DNA from: Clostridiales bacterium | GTDB lineage: Bacteria > Bacillota > Clostridia > Christensenellales > CAG-138 | Length of the DNA stretch: 32,230 bases | Reading direction: 5' to 3' | Assembly (NCBI GenBank): GCA_009779405.1 | Contig: WREI01000024.1 | Coordinates: forward strand, 1 to 32,230 | Shown here: piece by piece, positions 16,280 through 24,098 of the stretch | Position numbering within the stretch: position 1 is the stretch's first letter | How the letters are laid out: every line of letters starts with the position of its first letter | The notes under the pieces: generated by a model | Databases searched by the model: none | What the model was told of the DNA's origin: nothing | The model's input: the letters and a program-made list of their open reading frames with translations, nothing else | Position numbers and translations under genes: made by a program

Positions 16280-17536
16280 ATGCGTTATTATGAGAACGAT
16301 TCCTATTATCCCGCCCCGCCGCCGATGGCGCCGAAGAAAAAGAAGGGTATAAAGACATTTCTGTCCATACTGCTGGCCGTGGCCCTCTTGGGTGCGGCGG
16401 TATTCGGGGGTGTGTTGCTGGGCAAGACCGCCCTGGATCGCAAGGCGGAGGTGCAGCCGACGCGCGCGCCCCTCGTCACGGCCGCGCCCGCGCAGAACAC
16501 GAACACGCCGCAGGAAGAGGGGCTATTGCAACTGACGCCCGGCGGCGGCACGGCGGCCTTCCGCGAGAGCGGGCCGTTCACCAAGGCGCAGGTCTGCGAA
16601 TTAGCCGCGCCCAGCGTGGTGGGCATAGACGTCTCTGCGCAGTATGCGGGCAATTATTACGGCCTGCCGGGCGGGCAGACGGGCAGCGGCTCGGGCGTGA
16701 TTGTGACGGAGGACGGCTATATCGTCACCTGCCTGCACGTGATCAACGGTGCGGACGCAATCAGCGTCACATTGAACGACGACCGCAGTTTTGAAGCGAC
16801 CGTCGTGGGCTATGACACCCGCAACGATATCGCCATCATCAAAATCGAGGCGACGGGCCTGACGCCCGCCGCACTCGGCGATTCGGATACCGTGACCGTG
16901 GGCGAGGAGGTGCTGGCCATCGGCAACCCGCTCGGCGAACTGCGCGGCACCGCGACCGCGGGCATCATCTCCGCGACCAAGCGCTATGTGGAGGTCGAGG
17001 GCATGCCGATGACCCTGCTGCAAACGGACGCCGCCATTTCACCGGGCAACAGCGGCGGAGGGCTGTTCAACGCCCGCGCGGAGCTGATCGGCATCGTGAA
17101 CGCCAAGACCATGAACAATTCCGCCGAGGGTTTGGGCTTCGCCATCCCCCTCTCCAGCGTATTGACCGAGATGAACGACCTGCTGCTCTTCGGCTATGTC
17201 AAGGGCCGCGCCTATCTCGGCGTATATACGCAGGACGTGACACTGCGCCGCGGCGGCAGCGATGCCTGGGGCCAATATTTCGGCGTTCCCTGCGTGCAGA
17301 TCGCGGATATCGTGCCGGACAGCGCCGCCGAGCGCGCGGGGCTCAAGATAGGCGACCTCATCCTCGCCGTGAACGACACGGAGATTACCTCCGGCGCGCA
17401 ACTCTCCGCCACCGTCGCCCAATTCAACGCGGGCGACAGCGTAACCCTGACCATACAGCGCGGCGCAGGCCAGGAGATGGAGGAACTGAAAATCGAGATC
17501 GTGTTTGGGGAGCGGGTGCCGGAACCGAATCCGTAG
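16280..17536 (+). CDS. HtrA/DegP-like trypsin-type serine protease with PDZ domain
   Basis: A 418-residue membrane-anchored protease. There is a short Pro/Tyr-rich cytoplasmic N-terminus, a basic KKKK stretch and one membrane helix at about residues 30-53, then a Pro/Thr-rich linker. The protease domain has a complete triad: His153 (CLHVIN), Asp183 (RNDIAIIKIE) and Ser258 (SPGNSGGG). A C-terminal PDZ domain follows at about 305-400 (YLGVYTQ, then SAAERAGLKIGDLILAVND). The domain faces the outside, where the family degrades or refolds damaged envelope proteins. ATG at 16280 follows AGAAAGGG. It converges with the AlbA_2 gene over a hairpin-rich gap. Confidence 0.93.
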   Translation: MRYYENDSYYPAPPPMAPKKKKGIKTFLSILLAVALLGAAVFGGVLLGKTALDRKAEVQPTRAPLVTAAPAQNTNTPQEEGLLQLTPGGGTAAFRESGPFTKAQVCELAAPSVVGIDVSAQYAGNYYGLPGGQTGSGSGVIVTEDGYIVTCLHVINGADAISVTLNDDRSFEATVVGYDTRNDIAIIKIEATGLTPAALGDSDTVTVGEEVLAIGNPLGELRGTATAGIISATKRYVEVEGMPMTLLQTDAAISPGNSGGGLFNARAELIGIVNAKTMNNSAEGLGFAIPLSSVLTEMNDLLLFGYVKGRAYLGVYTQDVTLRRGGSDAWGQYFGVPCVQIADIVPDSAAERAGLKIGDLILAVNDTEITSGAQLSATVAQFNAGDSVTLTIQRGAGQEMEELKIEIVFGERVPEPNP

Positions 17537-17570
17537 GGGCAAATAAACGTTTGCCCCGCCGTGTACGGCG
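17536..17570. terminator. back-to-back hairpins between convergent genes
   Basis: GGGGCAAA (17536-17543) pairs with TTTGCCCC (17550-17557), and CGCCG (17557-17561) with CGGCG (17566-17570). The first stem begins on the last base of the HtrA stop codon. The gap between the convergent HtrA and AlbA_2 genes is only 77 bases. There is no long T-tract, so terminator function is inferred from position. Confidence 0.5.
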
Positions 17571-17613
17571 ACTTATTCATAAAAATGAAAGGGCGTTGCA
17601 CATATCATGCCGA

Positions 17614-19056
17614 CTATCCGCTGTAATACATCTGGTTGCGGCTCTTTGGTTTATCGGGAATCGTCATCTTCAGCCTGCCGTTCGCCAGCAGCGGGTTTAT
17701 ATAGCGCGCCATCATATAGGAAACTGACGATAAGTTTAGCTCTTTCGCAAGTTCAGCCCTATTTTTCGGCTTTGCGCAGAAGCGCAGCAGCCTTTCCGTT
17801 ACGTCCATATCATCTGTGCTGCCTGTTGGCCGTGTTTCATTATTGTTATAGAGCGTAGCGCGAAACGCGCCGCGCGTGGATTCAAACACGGGCGCGGGCA
17901 GGTTTGCGGCGTCCATTTCATAGCGTATGGTCGGGATGCCGGAGAATCGGTTTTCCGTGTCAATCAAGACTTCCAATGCGGCGGCGATGGAGGGATTGCG
18001 CGTATCGGTGCCCGTTTTCCCCAAGCTGTCGAGGGTTGCGCGTCCATACAAGCCGCCGGGATTTTCGACTTCCAAGCGATCTGTGTAGAAGAGGATGCGT
18101 ATGGGGGAGCTTTCGGTGTGCCTGCTGTAATCCCTGTGAATCAGCGCGTTCAGAATAATCTCGCGTATGGCTTTTATCGGATACTCCGTCTTGTCGGCCC
18201 GCTTGCCGTTCTTATCTATAATCGTGCGCACTTTTATGTTTCGCTGCACAAAGGCCATCGCGCCGTCCAACTGTTCGGGGAGGCTTCCGCCTATTCGTTT
18301 GTTGTCGATAAAGCGCGCACCGTCGTCCGCGACATGCCCCATCCGGTAACCCGGCACCACAAGCGCGGTAATATCAAAGCCCGAAAAATTCGCCTGCGGA
18401 TATAGCCCAAAGAGCATCACGCCCGCGAGGGTTGGTCTCCCCTCTTTATATAAACCGCAGAGCGTCAACGCATCGGCATCGGAAAGGTTTGCGAAATTCG
18501 GTTTTTCCACTCGTATTTTGGAGAGAAACAGGTTGACCCGCGCCTCGTTCAAATTTGCACCGATGCCCTCCGGCACGGGGCGCAACTCGTCCTGGATTTT
18601 GCGTTTATAGACTTCATAGCTGTAAATCTCATATTCGGTCATGGGAAGATCCGCATCGCCGACGCGCACAAAGGAACCGCGTGTCCGCCCCGCGCCGCGA
18701 TAATAACAGGGCTTCTCAAACGCATCACACTCGGAGATTTCCGCACTGACTATGGTTTTGCCGTCCAACTGCGCGACCGTGAACAGCGGGCGCACAATCG
18801 GTTCCATCTGGCCCGCCTGCTCCGTTACCGCGGTCTGCAAAGCCTGCGCATCATACACGCCGCAAATCTCATAATTGTTATCCTGATCAATCCCAAAGAG
18901 TATCGTTCCGCCGCCCGCCTGATTGGAAAAAGAAGAAAGCGTGTCATACAGGCGCTTCGGTGTGCCGCCAAACGCTTTCTTCAACTCGACGTTATTCCTC
19001 TCGCAACGCAGGTTTATGCAATCCAACGCCAATTGTCTCAGTTCTTCCGCAAGCAT
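17614..19056 (-). CDS. AlbA_2 (Schlafen-like) domain regulator with C-terminal winged helix
   Basis: A 480-residue protein. The N-terminal AlbA_2 domain (about 1-125) shows the family signature: NNVELKKAFGG, a segment with LSSFSNQAGGGTILFGI, and later GSFVRVGD. The middle region resembles the ATP-binding HATPase_c_4 domain of COG2865 regulators, with IKAIREIILNALIHRDYS as the N-box-like helix and RLEVENPGGLYG. The C-terminus (about 420-480) is a winged-helix segment (NRAELAKELNLSSVSYMMARYINPLL) suited to DNA binding. I chose ATG at 19056, six bases after GGAGG; the ATG at 19062 touches that site. The promoter is loaded with 9-bp operator copies, implying autoregulation. Confidence 0.88.
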   Translation of the reverse strand: MLAEELRQLALDCINLRCERNNVELKKAFGGTPKRLYDTLSSFSNQAGGGTILFGIDQDNNYEICGVYDAQALQTAVTEQAGQMEPIVRPLFTVAQLDGKTIVSAEISECDAFEKPCYYRGAGRTRGSFVRVGDADLPMTEYEIYSYEVYKRKIQDELRPVPEGIGANLNEARVNLFLSKIRVEKPNFANLSDADALTLCGLYKEGRPTLAGVMLFGLYPQANFSGFDITALVVPGYRMGHVADDGARFIDNKRIGGSLPEQLDGAMAFVQRNIKVRTIIDKNGKRADKTEYPIKAIREIILNALIHRDYSRHTESSPIRILFYTDRLEVENPGGLYGRATLDSLGKTGTDTRNPSIAAALEVLIDTENRFSGIPTIRYEMDAANLPAPVFESTRGAFRATLYNNNETRPTGSTDDMDVTERLLRFCAKPKNRAELAKELNLSSVSYMMARYINPLLANGRLKMTIPDKPKSRNQMYYSG

Positions 19057-19085
19057 TTCCATCCTCCGCACTCTTCGTTGCACAT

Positions 19086-19181
19086 ATAATATCATAAAAT
19101 AACTCAAATGCAAGCGAAATAACTCAAATGATTTGAGTTATTTAACGAAACAATTTGAGTTGTTGTCGCGAAATTTGAGTT
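19086..19181 (-). promoter_or_regulatory. promoter with five operator copies (AACTCAAAT)
   Basis: On the minus strand TTGCAT (19113-19108), 16 bp, TATTAT (19091-19086). The 9-mer AACTCAAAT occurs exactly at 19101-19109 and 19121-19129, and its complement ATTTGAGTT at 19131-19139, 19153-19161 and 19173-19181. Copy one lies in the -35/-10 spacer, copies two and three form a perfect palindrome just upstream of the -35, and copies are spaced 20, 22 and 20 bp, about two helical turns. This is the layout of a cooperative repressor; the adjacent AlbA_2 regulator is the obvious candidate. Confidence 0.75.
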
Positions 19182-19210
19182 ATTGCGATGATCTGTCCTC
19201 TTGTCGACAT

Positions 19211-19243
19211 AAAAACCGCCCCGCATAGCGCGGAGCGGTTTTT
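19211..19243 (-). terminator. intrinsic terminator of the beta-propeller gene
   Basis: AAAAACCGC (19211-19219) pairs with GCGGTTTTT (19235-19243), with additional G/C pairs inside. It lies 14 bases after the stop codon at 19257 in the minus direction and is symmetric enough to work both ways. It insulates the AlbA_2 operator region. Confidence 0.8.
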
Positions 19244-19256
19244 ATTCGCGTTCGCT

Positions 19257-21335
19257 TTACAGCTTCACCACCGCCAGTTCCACCAAGCTATCCAACGACA
19301 GCACATATATCCTTGTCGCGGTGACGACATAGAAGCAGTCGTTGATATACATGCCCCTTGCGTCGTCGAGCCAGTAGCCGTCGCTGCTGAGCTTGATAAT
19401 GCCCAGTTCGGCGAAGCCTGTGCGCGCGTCATAGCTGTAGACATAATAGCTGCCCTCGGCGGGGAAGGCGATCAGGTTCTTCTGCGCGTTTACGAAGATG
19501 GCCTTGTGGTTCCAGGTGGCCGAAGACCAGGTGGCCTTTTTCAGTATGGACGTATGCAGCTCCCGCACATCGGCGTTGTTCGCGATGCTGTACATGGAAA
19601 GCTTCAGGTTGCCCGTGCGCCCGGCGTCGTCCGCGTCATAGCCGAAGCCGAAGAGCAGGCCCTCGCCGTAGGGGTGCAGATAGGCGGAGAAGCCCGGCAC
19701 TTTTAACGCTGAGAGAACCTTGGGGTTGCGCGGGTCCTTGAGGTCGACCGCGAACAGCGGGTCGGTCTGGCGGAAGGTGACGAAGTAGGCGATATCGCCC
19801 ATAAAGCGCACGCTCTTGACCTGCTCATCCTCGCCCAGACCCTCGACCTTGCCAATCAGGTTCAGCTTCGCGTCCAACACATAGAGACAGTTGTCCTGAT
19901 GGTTCGTCCAGTCGCCGTACTCGTCTATGCCCTCGGTATAGATGCGCTGGCTGCTGCTGTTGCGGTTGACGACAAAGCGGAAGGTATCGCCCGCAATATC
20001 CATCGAGAACTGGTTGAGCAGATTGCCTTCGATGCTGCCGCTCGCCGTCTCGGTGATCTTGCCGCCGTCGACGGTCAGCAGCGCGAGGTTGACGCGGCTG
20101 CCGCTGAAGATGTCGGTATAAAGCCTGCCGTTGCTGTCGCGCTTCTCCTCACTGTTTTTGCTCGTCCAGCTGCTCTCGGCCAATAAGAGGTTCTTCCCGT
20201 CAAAGTAGACCGTGCCGCTGTTGCCCGAGAGTGCGAGCGTATCGGTAAAATTGCGCCCGTCCGCAAGGGAAACGGAGGTCAGGATCGTATAATTCGCGGT
20301 CTCCGCCTCGGGGCAGATGACGATGTCGTCAATAGGCAGGATGCGGTATGCGCCGTCCACTTCCACGCCGGGGCAATAGGCTTCCAAGTCCCTTGGCTGG
20401 ACGGGGAAGCTGTAGATGGGAGGATACTGCGCGCTGATGATATAGAGGTAGCCGTTTGCCATGCGGGAATTGGTATAGCTGCCGTCCTGCGCCAATTCTG
20501 CCGCCTGCTTGGGCTTCGCGCGGTCGGAGACGTCCACCGTCACCACAATGGTCTTGGGTACATAGTGCTCATAGCCGCCCGGATAGATCCTGCTGTCCTT
20601 GTCGTCCAAGTGCGCGGGCAGAGGGCGTATGCTGTGGCTGGAGAAGAGGACGAAGACCTTATCGCCCGCCAGATACATCTCCATGGGCCAGGCGTTGTCC
20701 TTGGCGTCGCCCGTGACTTCGAGCTTCAAAGTGGCGACGACCGCACTGTTCTCGCCGTCCGCCTTTACGATATAGAGCTTCTTATTCTCCTGCGAAAGCA
20801 CATAGATATAGTTCCCGTCGGTCTTGACGATATCCGCCTCGTCGATGCCCGCCACCTGCACGTTGGTGCCGGAATAGTCGGGGTCGGTGCCGCCTTCGTC
20901 GCCACCGGGCATGGGCGGCGGTTCCGGCGCAGCGGCCATCCCGTCATCGGTTGTGGAGAACTTGGCATTGACATCCATATCCAGCGCTACTTCCGCTTCG
21001 GCAAAATCCATAAAGCCCCAGCCGCGCATCGGGGTGCCGTAGCCATAGCCCCCGCGCGCCATCAGGCTGTCGTACAGTTCCTCATAGCTGGCCGGATAGA
21101 TAAAGCCGCCATCCTTGGCCGCCGCGGAAAATATTACATCTTTCGGCAGATCCGCCGCCGCCAGTTGTTGCGGCCTGCGGCCACCTAAGCTGCCCAGCGC
21201 AAACGCGCCGCCCGCGACCAAGCAAAGGCAGAGCGCTGCCGCCATCACCCGCGTCCAAACGCGGAATCGGTTTTTCTTCTGCGCCTTTTGCGCGCGCAGT
21301 TCACGGATCAGTTCGGGACGGGGTTGTATTTTCAT
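19257..21335 (-). CDS. membrane-anchored beta-propeller domain protein
   Basis: A 692-residue protein of the Beta_propel (pfam09826) family. A ~27-residue basic cytoplasmic head is followed by one membrane helix (about 28-48), an Ala/Pro/Gly-rich linker, and then the propeller, which opens with the family signature TNVQVAGIDEADIVKTDGNYIYVL near residue 150. Repeated blade-like segments (for example FMGDIAYFVTFRQTDPLFAVDL) run to the C-terminus. The domain should face outside; the family has no assigned function. ATG at 21335 has AGGGAGG five bases upstream. It lies 26 bases after the sigma factor stop, in one operon. The short cytoplasmic head plus membrane helix would suit an anti-sigma factor or sigma-controlled sensor, though no known anti-sigma motif is visible. 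Confidence 0.88.
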   Translation of the reverse strand: MKIQPRPELIRELRAQKAQKKNRFRVWTRVMAAALCLCLVAGGAFALGSLGGRRPQQLAAADLPKDVIFSAAAKDGGFIYPASYEELYDSLMARGGYGYGTPMRGWGFMDFAEAEVALDMDVNAKFSTTDDGMAAAPEPPPMPGGDEGGTDPDYSGTNVQVAGIDEADIVKTDGNYIYVLSQENKKLYIVKADGENSAVVATLKLEVTGDAKDNAWPMEMYLAGDKVFVLFSSHSIRPLPAHLDDKDSRIYPGGYEHYVPKTIVVTVDVSDRAKPKQAAELAQDGSYTNSRMANGYLYIISAQYPPIYSFPVQPRDLEAYCPGVEVDGAYRILPIDDIVICPEAETANYTILTSVSLADGRNFTDTLALSGNSGTVYFDGKNLLLAESSWTSKNSEEKRDSNGRLYTDIFSGSRVNLALLTVDGGKITETASGSIEGNLLNQFSMDIAGDTFRFVVNRNSSSQRIYTEGIDEYGDWTNHQDNCLYVLDAKLNLIGKVEGLGEDEQVKSVRFMGDIAYFVTFRQTDPLFAVDLKDPRNPKVLSALKVPGFSAYLHPYGEGLLFGFGYDADDAGRTGNLKLSMYSIANNADVRELHTSILKKATWSSATWNHKAIFVNAQKNLIAFPAEGSYYVYSYDARTGFAELGIIKLSSDGYWLDDARGMYINDCFYVVTATRIYVLSLDSLVELAVVKL

Positions 21336-21361
21336 GTTGACCTCCCTATATTTTTCTTCCA

Positions 21362-21859
21362 TCATAATTGTTCGTTCTCCTTCCAGGATTTTTGGAGCGT
21401 CTGACGCGCGCGGAACAGCCACGATTTCACGGTGGATTCCTTGCTGTGCATCAGGTTTGCGATTTCCGCAACGGAATAGCCCTCGGCATAGTGCAAGTGG
21501 AACGCGGTCTTCTGCTTTTCGGGCAGTGCGGCGATCAGTTCATACAGTTCCGCGCCGCTCGCATCCTCTTTGGAGAGGTTCAAAAGCGCCGCATCGCCCA
21601 CGGTATGACGCCGAAATGCGCTCGCGAGCAGGTTTTTGCTGCAATTGGCGGTTGCGGTCAGGAGCCAGGCGCGCTGGTGCTCAAAACTTTCAAACGCGGG
21701 ACTGCGCCGCAGGCAGCGGAAAAATACCTCTTGCAGCACATCCTCCGCGTCTTGCCGGCTGCGCGTCCGCAGCAGGGCAAGGCGATACACCATGTCCGCA
21801 AATTCCAAATACATCGCGTCTATCCCCAGCGGGACGGACGACCTCGTGCTTTGTTCCAT
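21362..21859 (-). CDS. ECF sigma factor
   Basis: A 165-residue extracytoplasmic-function sigma-70 factor. Region 2 contains YLEFADMVYRLALLRTRSRQ followed by DAEDVLQEVFFRCL (core RNA polymerase and -10 contacts) and RAWLLTATANCSKNLL. Region 4 has LPEKQKTAFHLHYAEGYS and the helix-turn-helix AEIANLMHSKESTVKSWLFRAR for the -35. The ribosome site AAAGGAGCT is well placed before ATG 21859. It is co-transcribed with the beta-propeller protein, the likely partner or target. An ECF-like promoter upstream suggests that it drives its own operon. Confidence 0.93.
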   Translation of the reverse strand: MEQSTRSSVPLGIDAMYLEFADMVYRLALLRTRSRQDAEDVLQEVFFRCLRRSPAFESFEHQRAWLLTATANCSKNLLASAFRRHTVGDAALLNLSKEDASGAELYELIAALPEKQKTAFHLHYAEGYSVAEIANLMHSKESTVKSWLFRARQTLQKSWKENEQL

Positions 21860-21880
21860 TGTAGAGCTCCTTTACACACA

Positions 21881-21907
21881 TAATACCATGGAGGGGTGGG
21901 AAAGGTT
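21881..21907 (-). promoter_or_regulatory. ECF-type autoregulatory promoter
   Basis: On the minus strand GCAACCTTT (AACCTTT at 21907-21901) is followed after 14 bp by GTATTA (21886-21881), 21 bases before the sigma gene. The AAC at -35 and the GTA at -10 are typical of ECF-dependent promoters, which commonly precede their own sigma genes. Confidence 0.55.
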
Positions 21908-21914
21908 GCAGTGG

Positions 21915-22030
21915 AGTGAAGAGTTAAGAGTGAATAGTGAAGAGTTGCGGTAAGAATCGCAAGCGATTCTTAAAATTAAGGAAATGCCACAGGTATTTCT
22001 ACCATAACTCTTAACTATTCACGATTCACT
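21915..22030. repeat. heptad-arm element with two core hairpins (AGTGAAG type)
   Basis: Left arm from 21915: AGTGAAG, AGTTAAG, AGTGAAT, AGTGAAG, AGTTGCG. Right arm from 22007: ACTCTTA, ACTATTC, ACGATTC. Core: perfect 9-bp hairpin AAGAATCGC/GCGATTCTT (21952-21971), an A/T linker, and near-perfect GAAATGCC/GGTATTTC (21981-21999). The hairpin order is the reverse of that at 15983. It lies between the divergent sigma and binding-protein genes. Confidence 0.92.
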
Positions 22031-22078
22031 CAAAAGCCGCATACCATATCTTGACCCATAATAACAAGGAGGAATTTT

Positions 22079-23149
22079 ATGCGCAATGCAATCAAATGGG
22101 CGGCCCTGCTGCTCTGTGTTCTTATGATAGCGGGCCTGTTTACCGCCTGCGGCGAGAGCAAACCTGCGTCGGTGGATCCGATCGATACCCCGCTTGTGCA
22201 GGTGCCGGAACTGCCCGCCCCGACGCCGCGGCCCGACCTGAAACCCATCGAGCTGCACGAGGTGACGCGCTCCGTGTTCTATGCCCCGCAATATGTGGCC
22301 TGCAGCCTGGGCTATTTCGCCGACGAGGGCTTGGATGTGCGGATCACGACCAGCGGCGGTTCCGACAGGGCCATGACCGCGCTGCTGGCGGGCGAAGCGG
22401 ACTTCGCGCTGGCCGGGCCGGAGACGGCGGTCTATGTCTATAACGAGGGCAAGGCCGACCATCCCGTGATGATCGCGCAGATCACCAAGCGCGACGGTTC
22501 GTTCTTGATAGGGCGCCGGGAGAACCCGGACTTCACATGGGAGGACCTGCGCGGCACTTCGGTCATCGGCGGGCGCAACGGCGGCATGCCCTATATGACG
22601 CTGGTCTGGGTGCTCAATGAATACGGCTTGGTCGCGGGGAAGGATTTGGAAGTGATCGATTCCATCCAGTTCAACCTGATGGCGGGCGCGTTCGAGGGTG
22701 GCACGGGCGACTATGTGACCCTGTTCGAGCCGACCGCGACCGAGTTTCAGAACGCGGGCAAGGGCTTTATTTTGACCAGCATAGGCCTCGACAGCGGCAA
22801 TATCCCCTACACCTGCTATCACGTCGCGCCTTCAACGCTGACAAAGGACCCCGGCACGGTCGAAGCCTTTTTGCGGGCCGTATACCGCGCCCAGCAATGG
22901 CTGATTACGGCGACGGACGAGGAAATCGCGGTGGCCATGCAGCCCTGGTTCCCCGACACCTCGATCGAAAGCCTGACCATCGTCGCCCGGAGCTATCGCG
23001 CCAGCGACGCATGGAAGACCGAACTCGAAATGTTCGAAGAGGACTACAACCGCATGCTCGACGTCATAGAATTCAACGGCCTGTTGACGGGGAGACCTCC
23101 GTTTGGGGAGATATTTGACAGCACGTTGGCGAGGAAGGTGCAAGGCTAA
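22079..23149 (+). CDS. NMT1/SsuA-like ABC substrate-binding lipoprotein
   Basis: A 356-residue exported lipoprotein: N-terminal signal with lipobox FTAC (Cys24), Pro-rich linker, then a periplasmic-binding-protein type II fold of the NMT1/THI5/SsuA group (SVFYAPQYVACSLGYFADEG, then a GGSDRAMTALLAGEADFALAGPE segment). Relatives bind sulfonates, nitrate or thiamine precursors for uptake, and the ligand cannot be told here. The ribosome site AAGGAGG is six bases before the ATG. No permease or ATPase gene lies nearby, so it is an orphan in this window. The stop TAA is directly followed by a GAGGAAA-type repeat. Confidence 0.9.
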   Translation: MRNAIKWAALLLCVLMIAGLFTACGESKPASVDPIDTPLVQVPELPAPTPRPDLKPIELHEVTRSVFYAPQYVACSLGYFADEGLDVRITTSGGSDRAMTALLAGEADFALAGPETAVYVYNEGKADHPVMIAQITKRDGSFLIGRRENPDFTWEDLRGTSVIGGRNGGMPYMTLVWVLNEYGLVAGKDLEVIDSIQFNLMAGAFEGGTGDYVTLFEPTATEFQNAGKGFILTSIGLDSGNIPYTCYHVAPSTLTKDPGTVEAFLRAVYRAQQWLITATDEEIAVAMQPWFPDTSIESLTIVARSYRASDAWKTELEMFEEDYNRMLDVIEFNGLLTGRPPFGEIFDSTLARKVQG

Positions 23150-23220
23150 GAGGAAAGTGGAAAGTGGAAAGTTAAGGCATTTCCATGTTCTTTGCTTGCT
23201 CTATCTTTCCACTATTTTTC
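23150..23220. repeat. heptad-arm element (GAGGAAA/GTGGAAA type)
   Basis: Left arm GAGGAAA, GTGGAAA, GTGGAAA (23150-23170) starts on the base after the binding-protein stop. The right arm (23202-23220) reads back as GTGGAAA, GATA and contains the stop codon of the opposite gene (TAG at 23214-23212). The unit sequence is shared with the elements at 9514 and 24704. Confidence 0.85.
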
Positions 23221-23862
23221 AAACCGCGGCACCTTCCCCAGCACCGGGATCTTTAAGAAGCGCTCCACATCCTTCTCGCTGCGCACCGTGGTGTTCAGCA
23301 TTTCGACCGCCAGCGAGAAGGCCGCCGCGCCGATCAGGCCCGCGATAAAAGCGACGACCGTGTTGCGCAGGGAGGCCGGTCCCGTCTGCCGCGCGGCGGA
23401 AGCGGGCTCGATGATCGTAATATTGTCTGTCGCCAGCATCTCGCTTGCCACTGTCTTGCTGATCTCCGACAGCGCGCGCGCAACGCCCTCGGCCCGCTCC
23501 CGGGTGCTGGCGGAGACGGTGATCTTGACGACGCGCGTGTCCGGTATTTTGACCACGCTGATGCTGCAGCCGCGCACCTGCCCCAGTTCAAGCCCGCACT
23601 TTTCGGCGGTCTGCTGCAGTACGGGCGTGGTGGTGACGATGATGCGAAAATCGTTGATGATGTTCGCCGAGAGCGAGAGGTCGGCACCCGAGACGTTGTT
23701 CTCATCGTGGAGCTTGAACACCAGAATCTGCGCTTCGCTCGTGTAAACGGGCGCGGCAATCGAGTAGAAATAGAAGCCCGCCGCCATAGCCGCCAGCACG
23801 GGCAGTATGATGATGAGCAGCATCCACTTGCGAAGGATGGCGATGATGTCGGAAATGGACAT
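23212..23862 (-). CDS. Wzz/YveK-type polysaccharide co-polymerase subunit, paralogue 1
   Basis: A 216-residue membrane protein of the Wzz / capsular polysaccharide chain-length family. It has a short cytoplasmic start, a membrane helix (about 11-33), an extracellular domain opening with APVYTSEAQILVFK, a second membrane helix (about 165-187) and a C-terminal tail with RSEKDVERFLKIPVLGKVPRFEK. That tail matches the juxtamembrane end (EDVE, P-LG-VP) that contacts the partner tyrosine kinase in Gram-positive systems. No kinase is in the window. The ribosome site AAAGGAG is eight bases before the ATG. The final codon and stop are in the right arm of the repeat at 23150. Confidence 0.85.
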   Translation of the reverse strand: MSISDIIAILRKWMLLIIILPVLAAMAAGFYFYSIAAPVYTSEAQILVFKLHDENNVSGADLSLSANIINDFRIIVTTTPVLQQTAEKCGLELGQVRGCSISVVKIPDTRVVKITVSASTRERAEGVARALSEISKTVASEMLATDNITIIEPASAARQTGPASLRNTVVAFIAGLIGAAAFSLAVEMLNTTVRSEKDVERFLKIPVLGKVPRFEK

Positions 23863-23883
23863 GTGGTGGTCTCCTTTGTGGTT

Positions 23884-23955
23884 AGGTTACAGGGGTTAGG
23901 GGTTAGGGGGCAGGGGGACAGACTACGAATACAGGGTCCTGTCCCCTGTTCCCTG
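23884..23955. repeat. heptad-arm element (AGGGGTT/AGGGGAC type)
   Basis: Left arm from 23884: AGGTTAC, AGGGGTT, AGGGGTT, AGGGGGC, AGGGGGA. Right arm (about 23939-23955) reads back as AGGGAAC, AGGGGAC, AGGACCC. An ACAGG/CCTGT hairpin (23931-23942) forms the tip. The element overlaps the 3' end of the small gene at 23903-24094. Confidence 0.82.
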
Positions 23956-24094
23956 CAATTCTCGCCCAGCCCGAAGCGGCTTCCCGCTTTGTCTTTTCGA
24001 TCAGCTCTTTCGGGCAGAGACCTTTCGTTTCTTCGTAGTTTTCATATCGTATGATATGGATGTCCTCGATGGTAAATCGGTCGCTTGTTTGCAT
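23903..24094 (-). CDS. small conserved-looking protein coupled to Wzz paralogue 2
   Basis: A 63-residue protein. ATG at 24094 has AAGGAG seven bases upstream and lies four bases after the stop of Wzz paralogue 2, so translation is coupled. The first ~45 residues (FTIEDIHIIRYENYEETKG, then CPKELIEKTKREAASG) resemble small proteins seen widely in Clostridia, of the kind with IDDIHKIREENYE, which I know as hypothetical or antitoxin-like. The last ~17 residues, after WARI, are encoded by the repeat element at 23884-23955 and are unlike the rest (CPPAP end), so the original C-terminus was probably replaced. Confidence 0.6.
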   Translation of the reverse strand: MQTSDRFTIEDIHIIRYENYEETKGLCPKELIEKTKREAASGWARIAGNRGQDPVFVVCPPAP

Positions 24095-24098
24095 ATAA

